Source of the DNA: Acidobacteriota bacterium
GTDB taxonomy: Bacteria > Acidobacteriota > Terriglobia > Terriglobales > Acidobacteriaceae
Direction of reading: 5' to 3'
Assembly: GCA_013289685.1 (NCBI GenBank)
Contig: JABCZL010000002.1
Coordinates: 310,001 to 374,000 of the forward strand
Length of the DNA stretch: 64,000 bases
In this document: positions 8,510 to 17,200 of the stretch, piece by piece
Layout of the letters: every line of letters starts with the position of its first letter
Numbering within the stretch: the first letter of the stretch is position 1
Program-made: the position numbers and the translations under genes
The notes under the pieces: model-generated
What the model was told of the DNA's origin: nothing
The model's database searches: none
Seen by the model: the letters and a program-made list of their open reading frames with translations, nothing else

Positions 8510-10378
8510 TCAGTTGGGAAACTGCGCGGCGTTTTCGCCGGTGTTCTGCGTTGCTGGAATGTTCTGGAGCGCCTCCAGATTATCCGGTAACTCGATGACG
8601 AATGTCGTCCCTCGCCCGGGCTCGCTTTGCACGCTGATTCTCCCACCGTGATCGCTGACCACCGACTGCACGATCGCCAGGCCCAGGCCCGTGCCGTGCT
8701 GCTTGCTGGTGTAATAAGGAGTGAAAATGCGTTCACATTCCTCGCGCGTTAGCCCCGAGCCGGTGTCAGCAACTTCAATGATTGTCTTGCCATCGTCGCG
8801 CCTGCTGCGCAGAGTAAGCGTCCCGCCATTGGGCATCGCGTCCATGGCATTGAGCACGAGGTTCGACAAAGCGCGATGCAGCAAGTCGGGATCGGCAGCG
8901 ATCGTACCGGAGCTCTCATCCAGTTCCAGCTTGCAGCCTATCGGCGCGCGTCCCGGCGCTTGCAGTTGCGCCTGGTACAGCTTCACCACGCCCTGCAGGA
9001 TTTCATTCACCTGCACCGGTTGCAACTGCGGATGCGGCATCTTCGAAAACTCGCTGAAGCGGCCGATGATCGTTTTGAGGTTCGAAATTTCCGCCAGTAA
9101 GGTGCGGGAACTCTCGCTAAATACTTCGTCGAACTGTTCGGGGCTCTGCGCGCGGGCGCGCATCAGGTTCTCCACCGTGAGTTGAAGCGGGAACAGCGGA
9201 TTCTTCAACTCATGCGCCAGACGCCGCGCCAGCTCGCGCCAGGCTGCGACCCGCTCGGTTTGCACCAGACGCTCTTTTTGCGCCAGTAATTCGGCCGTCA
9301 TGCGATTGAACGACTCGGCGAGTTGCGCTACTTCATCTCGACCGGAAATCTCCACCCGCGTGTCCCAGTTGCCCGCCGCAACCTCCTGCGCCGCACGCGC
9401 CAGTTGCACCACGGGGCGCGTCATTCGCGCCGCCGCCCAACTGCTGAGCAGGATTGCCAGAATGATCCCGCCACCGCCTACCAGCAGCGCGTACGCACCG
9501 ATGCGCCGTTTCAGATCGACGTAGGACCGGCGCGAATTTCCCACCAGGAGAATTCCCAGCAACGGGCGATCCTTGCCTGCGCCTCGCAGCGGAAGCGCGT
9601 GAAACACCTCGTCATCCGCTTGATCGGACGACCACGATACGATCCCCGTCATTTCCTGGTTATACTGCAACACGGCCTCGATCAGACGCGCGAACTTGTC
9701 GGCAGGCCGGGCAGGGTCGACGCCGTTCGCGGGCGCAGACGGATCCAGCAGCGAATCCGCGGCAAAATGCTCGCTGCGATTCTGATAGAGCAGGACGCGC
9801 ATGTCCGCAGGCAGGTCCAGCCCGAAAAGAAAATTCTTGTCGAGACGCCGGCCGCCGATTACATAGACGGGATGCTCGCCGATATGCGTCGTCCTCACGG
9901 CAAAAAGTCCAAGCGCGGTCGAGTCCTGCAATTCTTCGCGTTTCAGAAACGCGTTTTCACCGCTCGAAGCCGACAAACTCTCAAACCCGGTGTCAGGATA
10001 GCCAAATTTCGCCGGCCACTGCGCCGAAGAAATAATGGTTCCGTGCCCGTCCAGAAACTCCAGAAAGTCGAGTTGGTAACCATCCGCCATTTGTTTGGCA
10101 AGTTCAAAATATGCGGCGGAGTCCGCGGATGTGCCATGCAGCGCGGTTGCCATCCGGCTTACGGGATCGGAGGCAGCGATGGCTTCCACTCGTCGCGTCA
10201 CCTCGTCACCTCTAAGGCCAAACTCGCGTTGAAACTGCGTGACCAGCGCCGCCGTGCGCTGATCCTCCGTCTTCTCGAACGCATTGCGTGTTCCCGCGAT
10301 CACGAGCAGCGCCACGGCCGCGACCGACACGAAAACAGTCAGCGCGAAAACGGCGAGAAGTTTGCGGCGGAAAGTCAT
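8510..10378 (-). CDS. NtrY-like membrane sensor histidine kinase
   Basis: 622 aa. A first membrane segment spans about residues 7-28 and a second about 293-315, enclosing a large periplasmic sensor region. HAMP follows at about 316-370. The phospho-accepting His lies in ARRLAHELKNPLFPLQ, and the ATPase domain shows N (NLVLNAMDAMPNGG), G1 (DTGSG) and G2 (GTGLGLAIVQ) boxes. The ELKNPL motif and the pairing with an NtrC-type regulator fit NtrY. The signal sensed is unknown. Confidence 0.93.
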   Translation of the reverse strand: MTFRRKLLAVFALTVFVSVAAVALLVIAGTRNAFEKTEDQRTAALVTQFQREFGLRGDEVTRRVEAIAASDPVSRMATALHGTSADSAAYFELAKQMADGYQLDFLEFLDGHGTIISSAQWPAKFGYPDTGFESLSASSGENAFLKREELQDSTALGLFAVRTTHIGEHPVYVIGGRRLDKNFLFGLDLPADMRVLLYQNRSEHFAADSLLDPSAPANGVDPARPADKFARLIEAVLQYNQEMTGIVSWSSDQADDEVFHALPLRGAGKDRPLLGILLVGNSRRSYVDLKRRIGAYALLVGGGGIILAILLSSWAAARMTRPVVQLARAAQEVAAGNWDTRVEISGRDEVAQLAESFNRMTAELLAQKERLVQTERVAAWRELARRLAHELKNPLFPLQLTVENLMRARAQSPEQFDEVFSESSRTLLAEISNLKTIIGRFSEFSKMPHPQLQPVQVNEILQGVVKLYQAQLQAPGRAPIGCKLELDESSGTIAADPDLLHRALSNLVLNAMDAMPNGGTLTLRSRRDDGKTIIEVADTGSGLTREECERIFTPYYTSKQHGTGLGLAIVQSVVSDHGGRISVQSEPGRGTTFVIELPDNLEALQNIPATQNTGENAAQFPN

Positions 10379-10415
10379 AGTTTGCCGTTCATTCTTTACC
10401 GATCATCCTCACCGA

Positions 10416-11807
10416 TCATGGTTTGCCGCTACCCAGCCATGCGTCCGCCAGAGTCCAGCTCCCGTCAGCCCGCAGGGCCCAATCTTTCAACGTCGCTGAG
10501 GCAGCGTACGACACCGGCAGATGAAAAAGAGGGATTATGCGCTGCGTCGCCAGCATCGCCGACTCTGCTGCATACAGATCCTCCACCGAGCCGCTATCTT
10601 TCCCCGCCGGCACCCCGGCCGGTATACCGGCCACAGCAGCCGCGTTCGCCAGCGCGATCCATGGATCAGGCGATGCCAGCGGAATTCGCACCAGCCGCAA
10701 ATCGGCGCTAGCCGACGCCGTAGGTTGCAGGGACAATCCCGCATCCCTGGCGTTGAGCGCGATGCGTTCCGCCAACAACCGAGCCACCGGGTCGGCGCCA
10801 TCGTATCCGACAGTCCAGACAGGAATCGCGTGGACCTGCGCGCGCGCGTTCCGCGCCCGCGGCAGGTCTGGGTCGGTGGGGAACACGAATCCGTAGCCGC
10901 TCATCCAGTTCGGAAGAATGCTGGCGGCCGCTTGTCCCGCGCCCTGCAGCAGGACGCTGCGGATCGACCCGCGCTCCACGCTCAGGGCCAGGGCCTGGCG
11001 CAGCAATTTTTCGTCCGCGGAGGCCGCATCGCGAGCGAAAAGTAGGGCTAGCAGTTCTATGGAATCTGAACTCGCCAGGCGGTGCCCTTCCAAGGAGACG
11101 CGACGCGTCTGCTCCGGCGCCACTTCCACCAGATCCGCTCTGCCCAGTTCCAGTGCGGTCATCTGGTCGCGATAGCTTTTCCCCAGCTCGATTTCGATAG
11201 CGTCGAGGTACGGACGCCCGCGCCAGCAGTTTTCCTCCGCCGCCAGCGCCAACTTTTTCCCCGGCTGCCAATCGACAATGTGAAACGGTCCAGTCCCGCT
11301 GGGCGTGCTGTCGGGATTTCTCTTCACGATGGCGTTGCGCGGCAACGCCAATTCCGCCAGCAATTCGGGATCGGGGCGGTCGCGTTCAATCACGACGGAG
11401 TCGGCATCCGCGCTCACATTCCACGATGGATTCGCGGCTCGCAACGAAGCAGCCACAGTCTCAGCGCTGAGCGCCGTCCCGTCATGAAACTTCACGCCAC
11501 CACGAATTCGAAACTGCCAGTGCTGGTTCCCCTGCTGGTTGCCCTGTAATGTCTGCCATGACGTCGCGAGCGCAGGCTGCACCCGGTTCTCGTCAATTGT
11601 GACCAGCGTGTCGAACATCACGAGCGTCAGACTGCGCCGGGCGAAAGATTCAGGCTGCGTAGTGTCGGCCGGATCCAGCGAAGTTGGCGCGGCCCGCATG
11701 GCGACGTGCAGCACACCGCCGTACTGCGGACGCGTCTCGGCATTCGCCGCCAGCGCCCCAACCATCACGCTACTGACTACAAGCGACCGCCAGTCGAAAA
11801 GCTTCAT
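10416..11807 (-). CDS. ABC transporter substrate-binding protein, family 5 (peptide/nickel type)
   Basis: 463 aa with a signal peptide (VVSSVMVGALAANAE). The family-5 pattern is visible: YGGVLHVAMRAAPTSLDP near the N-terminus, then LATSWQ, FRIRGGVKFHDGT and SGTGPFHIVDW. Such proteins bind oligopeptides, nickel complexes or other small solutes in the periplasm. No permease or ATPase genes are adjacent, which is unusual. It ends 37 bases before the NtrY-like kinase start, so a sensory role for that kinase is possible (inference). Its start overlaps the end of the preceding gene by 38 bases. Confidence 0.87.
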   Translation of the reverse strand: MKLFDWRSLVVSSVMVGALAANAETRPQYGGVLHVAMRAAPTSLDPADTTQPESFARRSLTLVMFDTLVTIDENRVQPALATSWQTLQGNQQGNQHWQFRIRGGVKFHDGTALSAETVAASLRAANPSWNVSADADSVVIERDRPDPELLAELALPRNAIVKRNPDSTPSGTGPFHIVDWQPGKKLALAAEENCWRGRPYLDAIEIELGKSYRDQMTALELGRADLVEVAPEQTRRVSLEGHRLASSDSIELLALLFARDAASADEKLLRQALALSVERGSIRSVLLQGAGQAAASILPNWMSGYGFVFPTDPDLPRARNARAQVHAIPVWTVGYDGADPVARLLAERIALNARDAGLSLQPTASASADLRLVRIPLASPDPWIALANAAAVAGIPAGVPAGKDSGSVEDLYAAESAMLATQRIIPLFHLPVSYAASATLKDWALRADGSWTLADAWLGSGKP

Positions 11808-13113
11808 AGCTTCTTGTCTCTCGATTTCTCACTACAGCGACTGCCGCGTCGCCCTTGGCCTCGGTCCACAGGGCACGAATGACGCCGCCGGAAAAATCGA
11901 TCGCGGAGCTGACTGCGACGGCATCGCGATCGGGAAACTCATACGCGCGCACCGAATCTCCGTTTCCTTCGTCCGAACCTGTGGCCAGCACTTGCCAACC
12001 GGCCCCGCACGAAGTTTTCACACTCGTCAGATCGCTTCCCCAATCCAGTCTGGTGACCTCGTCACTCATCCCGTCGACCAGGTGCACATGACCGTCCGTG
12101 GCAGCAAAGAGCCACAGCGAATATTTCTCGCGCGGCAACAACCCCGCCGAATAGAACTTGGGAACAGTCGTGAATTTGCCCACGCCCGGGGTTAACGCGC
12201 CAGTGAAGAAGTTGCGGGTCGGAGTATAGAAAGCACCCAGCTGTGGAATCACGGCCGATGTCGATCCGGCGCTGGGAAACACGGAAAAAGTTCCGCCACT
12301 CAGGGCCGCCGAAACCAGCGGCCACGGATCGTCCGTCTCGCGGCAAGTCAAGGTCAGGGAAGCGCCCGCGGAACCGCGGCACACGACGCCGGGAAGATAA
12401 ACATCCAACAAATGATTTTTCGCCGGAATCAGCCTTCCTCGCAAATCCCTCGGCCACGGCCGCGCATGGACGATGCCCACCGCCTGTTCCTGCTGCCACT
12501 TTCCCGCCTGCAACCCGTACACCGCCAATTTCTCCGCGCCCAGCACGGCGATGCGCGTAGGTCCCGCGTTCTCCTCCAACACAGCCACGTCAAGAATCGG
12601 ATCATCCTGAGTCCACAGCGAGATCTTGCGCAGGCTGAGCGGCACTGACTCATGCAGCGTCATCGATCCCTCCGCGCGCGGCGCCGATACCATGACCACC
12701 GCAACTTCGCCTGCACCCTGACGAATCTCCGCCACCCACACGTACGACGCAGGATTCTCGGAAAGAGAAATCGAAACCGTGGCCGCCGCCTGCTCGGCCC
12801 TCACGAACCGGATGCCAAGCCCTTCCAGCGCGCTCCGCAAGCCGTTTTGAATGATCTCTCGGTCGCGTCTTCCGAGGGACGAGCGGCTCTCCACTGTAAG
12901 CGCCACGGCGCCAGGTCCGGTCACCGCCACAATCTTGCGCGCCAGTTGCAGTTCGGGCCCGCCCCAGTCCGCGGCGTGCCCAGCCATCGCCAGCGCGAGC
13001 AGCGCACAAGAAACTCGCACCGCAAAGCGAAGGCTGAGCGCGGTGCGCGAGACGCAATTCACAGAGTTCGAGATGGCGTTTGGGATGGCCAAATTATAAA
13101 CCGCGCCGCGCAT
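11770..13113 (-). CDS. Secreted protein of unknown function
   Basis: 447 aa from the ATG at 13113, which follows a GGGAGAGG ribosome-binding site; a GTG at 13149 is less likely. A hydrophobic segment (VSCALLALAMAGHAA) with a cleavage-like site indicates secretion. The mature part begins with a domain of about 150 residues, followed by beta-rich stretches such as LLDVYLPGVVC and YSLWLFAATDGHVHLVDG that resemble propeller repeats. No family was recognised. The 3' end overlaps the solute-binding protein gene, so the two are translationally coupled. Confidence 0.7.
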   Translation of the reverse strand: MRGAVYNLAIPNAISNSVNCVSRTALSLRFAVRVSCALLALAMAGHAADWGGPELQLARKIVAVTGPGAVALTVESRSSLGRRDREIIQNGLRSALEGLGIRFVRAEQAAATVSISLSENPASYVWVAEIRQGAGEVAVVMVSAPRAEGSMTLHESVPLSLRKISLWTQDDPILDVAVLEENAGPTRIAVLGAEKLAVYGLQAGKWQQEQAVGIVHARPWPRDLRGRLIPAKNHLLDVYLPGVVCRGSAGASLTLTCRETDDPWPLVSAALSGGTFSVFPSAGSTSAVIPQLGAFYTPTRNFFTGALTPGVGKFTTVPKFYSAGLLPREKYSLWLFAATDGHVHLVDGMSDEVTRLDWGSDLTSVKTSCGAGWQVLATGSDEGNGDSVRAYEFPDRDAVAVSSAIDFSGGVIRALWTEAKGDAAVAVVRNRETRSYEAFRLAVACSQ

Positions 13114-13220
13114 CAGACAGCCTCTCCCTCTGTACTGTTTGGACACCATTCAAACCATGCAGGGACGGCAGCCTCGGCCGTCCAGCCTGGGCGAAGCCCG
13201 GCTGTACATTCCTGATGCGC

Positions 13221-13391
13221 TCAGCGCTTCTGTTCAGCCTTCGCCGCGACCGTCTGCCCTGCCAGTTTGCCCGAAGCAAAAAATAGCCGGAATACCTGCC
13301 CAAAGATCAGTTCTTCCGCCAGCAGTGCCACCGCCAGCGAGAAGATCATTCCCCCCACGACCGCCATGAATGTGATTGCCATCTGCATCAT
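13221..13391 (-). CDS. Small single-pass membrane protein (56 aa)
   Basis: The reverse strand encodes 56 aa starting MMQMAITFMAVVGGMIFS, with one hydrophobic helix (about residues 4-24) and a basic tail ending AEQKR. A perfect AGGAGG lies just upstream, best spaced to the second ATG at 13388. The AT-rich start and strong ribosome-binding site argue that it is real. Function unknown. It sits between the L,D-transpeptidase and the secreted unknown protein, on the same strand. Confidence 0.7.
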   Translation of the reverse strand: MMQMAITFMAVVGGMIFSLAVALLAEELIFGQVFRLFFASGKLAGQTVAAKAEQKR

Positions 13392-13436
13392 GTCCTCCTG
13401 AAATTTCAGCTTTGTCGAAACTTGTTCAAGAACTGT

Positions 13437-14036
13437 CTATTGCCCACCGTCCTGCTCGGGCACCTGCGTCGCGGCCAGGGTGGTGTCGTCCGCGCCGGTT
13501 CCGAAGACCTGCGCTACTTGCTCGTCGCGCTCGCCGCGAATCGCGACTACGTCGCCGACGCGCAGCATGGTGAACAGGCGCTCCATGTCGCGATTGCGCA
13601 GGCGAATGCACCCATGTGAGGCCGCATGCCCGATGGAACGCGGCGCGTTCGTGCCGTGAATCCCGTAGCCCTTCTGGCTCAGTCCCACCCAGCGCGTTCC
13701 CACGGGATTGTCTTTCCCGCTCGGGATCACCGTGCCTGGGCGGTAGTAGGTCGGATTGGAAACACGGCTGACGATCTGGAATTCGCCCGTAGGGCTGGGA
13801 CTGGCGGCGGCTCCGACCGCGATGGAAAACGTGGCGATGACGTTTCCGTCCTCAATCACCGCGAGTTTGCGGTCCGGAACACTGACCAACACCACCCGGT
13901 GGACGCGATCGGGGACGGGCTTCGCGGTCTGCGCGAATAAGGGGGCGAATGAGGGGAGGGCGAGTGCAAGAGTGAATACTGCCAGGATGTGTCTTGGTGT
14001 CCGCTTCGCTGTTGCCCCGCCAGCCCTGAGTTCCAT
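13437..14036 (-). CDS. L,D-transpeptidase (YkuD family)
   Basis: 199 aa from the ATG at 14036, which follows AGGAGG by five bases; ATGs further upstream lack this site. A signal peptide (HILAVFTLALALPSFAPLFAQ) precedes the YkuD domain. The catalytic signature H-x15-SHGC is seen as GIHGTNAPRSIGHAASHGCI, with the nucleophilic Cys at its end. The enzyme would form 3-3 cross-links in peptidoglycan or attach proteins to it in the periplasm. Confidence 0.93.
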   Translation of the reverse strand: MELRAGGATAKRTPRHILAVFTLALALPSFAPLFAQTAKPVPDRVHRVVLVSVPDRKLAVIEDGNVIATFSIAVGAAASPSPTGEFQIVSRVSNPTYYRPGTVIPSGKDNPVGTRWVGLSQKGYGIHGTNAPRSIGHAASHGCIRLRNRDMERLFTMLRVGDVVAIRGERDEQVAQVFGTGADDTTLAATQVPEQDGGQ

Positions 14037-14252
14037 GTCTGCCTCCTGATGAATTGCCATATGCCGATTCAAGAGGCAGGATGGAAGCCAAACTGTATCT
14101 GACTGAAAACAATGTGGTTGATGCGCGGAAAGGGTGGGTGGTCAGTGTGCCGGCGACCACGCTGTGTCTATCGATACACAAAATCCAAGGCGCTGTTCCG
14201 CGCGGGAATCGAAAGTGGGGATGGGAGGGCGCCGATGCTCTGAGCCTTCAAG

Positions 14253-14311
14253 CGCCCGGCCGCTGCCGTCTGGGGTAACGGCTTGTGGGGTTCTGTGGGT
14301 GCGGCCGGGCG
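14253..14311. repeat. Nested inverted repeat, possible structured RNA
   Basis: CGCCCGGCCGC (14253-14263) pairs perfectly with GCGGCCGGGCG (14301-14311). Inside the loop, GCCGT (14265-14269) pairs with ACGGC (14278-14282). No poly-T follows, so this is not a standard terminator. Confidence 0.55.
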
Positions 14312-14372
14312 ATCCTATGACTAGAAGGCCTAGTTCAATTGTGCCTATTTAAGCCCTGTCGCCCGTGTATTT

Positions 14373-14390
14373 CTGTGACTGCGGTCACAG
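14373..14390. promoter_or_regulatory. CRP/FNR-type palindrome
   Basis: CTGTGAC-TGCG-GTCACAG is a perfect 7-bp inverted repeat that contains the E. coli CRP half-sites TGTGA-N6-TCACA. It lies about 325 bases upstream of the DUF2252 start and 337 bases upstream of the L,D-transpeptidase start. A CRP-family regulator is plausible, but none is encoded here. Confidence 0.5.
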
Positions 14391-14714
14391 TTGCGCGTGA
14401 TTTCACGTCGGGCGTTCGCTTCCCTGAACGTAGGGTGCCCCGTCCTTGTCCCTGCGTTCTGTGCAGGGGCAGGCGGGGATTTTGACTTTACGCCCCAAAG
14501 AGTATTGGAGGTCAGAGTGGGACAAGGGCCAGGGTATGGATTAGGAACTGCCGCCGTCTCTGATTCTGTTAAGGTCAAATTCCCCACCCCTTCGACTTCG
14601 CTCAGGGCAGGCTGTGTCGCAAAGAGCGCTACCTAAGGATGGGGCACCCCGGTTCGTCTCCAAGACGGTCACTCGTTGACTTGGTTCCCGGACTCGCTTA
14701 TCGTTGCGGGCGCT

Positions 14715-15800
14715 ATGAACATCGTCAAAGCGACCCGCCAGTTTGAAGAGTGGCTGGGGCATCGCACCGACATCGTCAAGAAAGACCTGCACCTCAAACA
14801 CGTCAACATGAAGGCCGAGGTCTTCCCGTTCCTGCGAGCCACCTACTACCGTTGGGCGCAAATCTGGCCCAAGGTGTGTCCCGACCTGGCCAAGGGGCCG
14901 CGCGTCCTCGCGGTGGGCGACCTCCACGTGGAGAATTTCGGCACCTGGCGCGACGTCGAAGGCCGTCTGATCTGGGGCGTCAACGACTTCGACGAAGCTC
15001 ATCCCATGGCCTACGCCAACGATCTCGTCCGGCTGGCCGTGAGCGCGCACCTGGCCGCCCAAGCGGGCCACTTGCCGCTGAGCCACAAAGATATCTGCGA
15101 TTCCGTTGTCGCAGGCTATCACGAAGGTTTGCGGGAAGAAGGTCCGCCCTTCGTCCTGGGCGAGAACAACGATTGGCTAAGGCAGATTGCGGAGAGTGAG
15201 CTGCGTGACCCCGTCCACTTCTGGGCGAAAGTCGACGCGCTCCCAACCGTGAAAGGCGACGTCCCGATCAGTGCCATCGATGCCATCGAGCATCTGATGC
15301 CCGCCCGGGACCTGCCTTACCGCCTCGCCAGTCGGGTGGCGGGTCTGGGCAGCCTGGGGCACGCCCGCTACGTCGCCATCGCCGACTGGCGCGGCGGCAG
15401 AATCGCTCGCGAGGCCAAGGCCCTGGTTTCGTCCGCCTGCTACTGGGCAAAGGATGACCAGGGTCCGTCGGAGATCCTTTACCAAGCCATCATCAGCCGG
15501 GCGGTGCGCTGTCTCGACCCGTTCGTTCAGTTGCGCGGACGCTGGATCGTGCGCCGGCTGAGCCCGCATTGCTCGCGTATCGAACTGTCCACCCTGCGGG
15601 CGCCGGGCAAAGAATTGCGCTTGCTGCGCGCCATGGGACGGGAAACCGCGAACATTCATCTTGGGACTAAGACTGCCCGCGGGCCCATCCTCAGGCACCT
15701 GCAAAAGCAGAAGGGAAAATGGCTGCACGAGGCCACCGAAGAGATGTTGAACGCCGTTCGCGAAGACTGGAAAACGTGGAAGAAAGAAGGCTACGCCTAG
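14715..15800 (+). CDS. DUF2252 family protein
   Basis: 361 aa from the ATG at 14715. The diagnostic DUF2252 pattern is present: a conserved GDLHVENFGTW and then VNDFDEAHP, features shared with kinase-like phosphotransferase folds. The biochemical activity of DUF2252 is not established. There is no signal peptide, so it acts in the cytoplasm. An upstream TTG at 14676 would add a non-homologous extension. Confidence 0.87.
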   Translation: MNIVKATRQFEEWLGHRTDIVKKDLHLKHVNMKAEVFPFLRATYYRWAQIWPKVCPDLAKGPRVLAVGDLHVENFGTWRDVEGRLIWGVNDFDEAHPMAYANDLVRLAVSAHLAAQAGHLPLSHKDICDSVVAGYHEGLREEGPPFVLGENNDWLRQIAESELRDPVHFWAKVDALPTVKGDVPISAIDAIEHLMPARDLPYRLASRVAGLGSLGHARYVAIADWRGGRIAREAKALVSSACYWAKDDQGPSEILYQAIISRAVRCLDPFVQLRGRWIVRRLSPHCSRIELSTLRAPGKELRLLRAMGRETANIHLGTKTARGPILRHLQKQKGKWLHEATEEMLNAVREDWKTWKKEGYA

Positions 15801-15805
15801 GCGGG

Positions 15806-16102
15806 CTACGCGGCCCCGCTATGCGCGGTTCCGCCTGCCGCAGCCACACTCACTGTGCGCCGCCGCAAGGGGATCAGCGCGACCCCCCGATCCCGGTCGT
15901 ACACCAGAGTCCAGTGCGAGGCGCAGGCATCGCAAAGCCAGTAATGCTCAACGCACCGTTGCTGCTGCCGGGCACGAACAAAAGGAGGCGCAGCGGATTC
16001 TCCCGGTTTGGTCAAGCGATCCGTCTCGACCAGAAACAGTTTGCCCTCTCTCAGCTTGAGGAAGGGCTTGCAGCATTGTGAATTGGCGCATCGGCTGAGC
16101 AT
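15806..16102 (-). CDS. Small Cys-rich protein, probable zinc-binding
   Basis: 98 aa. Cysteines occur as CANSQCC near the N-terminus and CVEHYWLCDACASHW in the middle, which can form one zinc site with CxxC geometry. The C-terminal half is basic and beta-rich. The gene converges on DUF2252, with only five bases between their stops. No named family was recognised; the Cys pattern and compact size support a real gene. Confidence 0.65.
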   Translation of the reverse strand: MLSRCANSQCCKPFLKLREGKLFLVETDRLTKPGESAAPPFVRARQQQRCVEHYWLCDACASHWTLVYDRDRGVALIPLRRRTVSVAAAGGTAHSGAA

Positions 16103-16331
16103 TTCCCACTACCTTCTGCTCCGCTAAGAACAGTCTCAGCGAGCGACTGGATTCCGAATCGTCAGCACGTCGCATGCCACAGGGTTTCCCTGCCACTGCG
16201 GGGGGCCGCACACCCGAGGCTCAGTTTTAATCGGCGCTTTCTCGCGGCTTTGCCGACTAATCGGCAACCGTGCCGACGCTGCGTCCTTGTTTTCTTGCCT
16301 GAGTTCTGCTGAGACGGCTACCATCAATCGT

Positions 16332-17180
16332 ATGCTCAGGGTCCTGCTCTGTCCGCCGACTTATTTCGATGTCGTCGATCAGAAAAATCCCTACATGGCC
16401 TGCCCTGGGCCTGCCGAAGGGGCGAGAGAATCCGCCGTGGACCAAGTGAGAGCGCGCAGCCAGTGGGAAATTCTCTGTAGCGTTTTGCAGCAGCACGGAT
16501 GTGAAGTCGAAACCATCGATCCCGTCGAAGGCCTCGAAGACATGGTCTTCGCCGCCAATCAGGTTTTCGCCGGCGCAAAAAATGGATACGGAAAATTTGT
16601 AGTTCCCAGCCGCATGGTCTATCCCTCGCGCCAGCGCGAAGTACCTTTTTATGCGGACTGGTGCCGGGCGCGAGACTACCAGCTGATCGAACTCGATTAC
16701 GGCGACGACTATCTCGAGGGCCATGGCGATTTGCTCTGGCACCCGGATGGCTCCCGCATCTACGGTGGTTATGGTTTCCGCAGCACGCTGGGCGGCGTGG
16801 AGAAATTTTCCGCCGCAATGTCCAAAATGGGAGTTCCCGTCGTCCCCTTGCACCTCATCGATCCTTATTGCTATCACCTCGACACCTGCCTCTGCCCCCT
16901 GAACAACGATGCGGCGCTGATCTTTCCGGGCGCGTATTCCGCCGAGGCGCTCGCGTCGCTGCATAAGTTCTGGAAGCGCGTTCACCTGCTCACCGTTGAC
17001 GAGGCTCATCGCTTCATGGGCAACGGGATCGTCGTCAACGGCAGCTATATCACGCCTTATGTCACGCCCCAGTTGGAAGCGATTCTTCATGAGGAGCAAC
17101 TGACGCCCGTGCTCGTCGACACTTCAGAGTTTGAAAAAGCGGGCGGGAGTTGCTTCTGTATGAAGACGTTCTTGCCATAG
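16332..17180 (+). CDS. Dimethylarginine dimethylaminohydrolase/arginine deiminase-like hydrolase
   Basis: 282 aa from the ATG at 16332. The guanidine-modifying fold is indicated by EDMVFAANQ (substrate Asp), EGHGDLLWH, a His in CYHLDTCLCPL and the nucleophilic Cys near the C-terminus in KAGGSCFCMK. Family members hydrolyse methylated arginines or related guanidines to citrulline-type products. The segment after NPYM (ACPGPAEGARESAVDQV) looks expanded relative to relatives. The next gene starts 21 bases after the stop. Confidence 0.85.
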   Translation: MLRVLLCPPTYFDVVDQKNPYMACPGPAEGARESAVDQVRARSQWEILCSVLQQHGCEVETIDPVEGLEDMVFAANQVFAGAKNGYGKFVVPSRMVYPSRQREVPFYADWCRARDYQLIELDYGDDYLEGHGDLLWHPDGSRIYGGYGFRSTLGGVEKFSAAMSKMGVPVVPLHLIDPYCYHLDTCLCPLNNDAALIFPGAYSAEALASLHKFWKRVHLLTVDEAHRFMGNGIVVNGSYITPYVTPQLEAILHEEQLTPVLVDTSEFEKAGGSCFCMKTFLP

Positions 17181-17200
17181 ACGGTGCAACGCATGCGCAA

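Larger units (their letters stand above)
14037..14714. other. Intergenic region with palindromes, no convincing gene
   Basis: About 680 bases separate the divergent L,D-transpeptidase and DUF2252 genes. The region holds a nested inverted repeat (14253-14311), a CRP-like palindrome (14373-14390) and a copy of a repeat with the core TTCGCTCAGGGCAGG near 14600. A 65-codon ORF at 14081 has a GAGGCAGG upstream but a composition unlike a protein. Confidence 0.6.

Noticed and set aside
14081..14278. 65-codon plus-strand ORF starting MEAKLYLTENN
   Set aside because: It has a GAGGCAGG upstream, but its composition is irregular and it runs through the inverted repeat.
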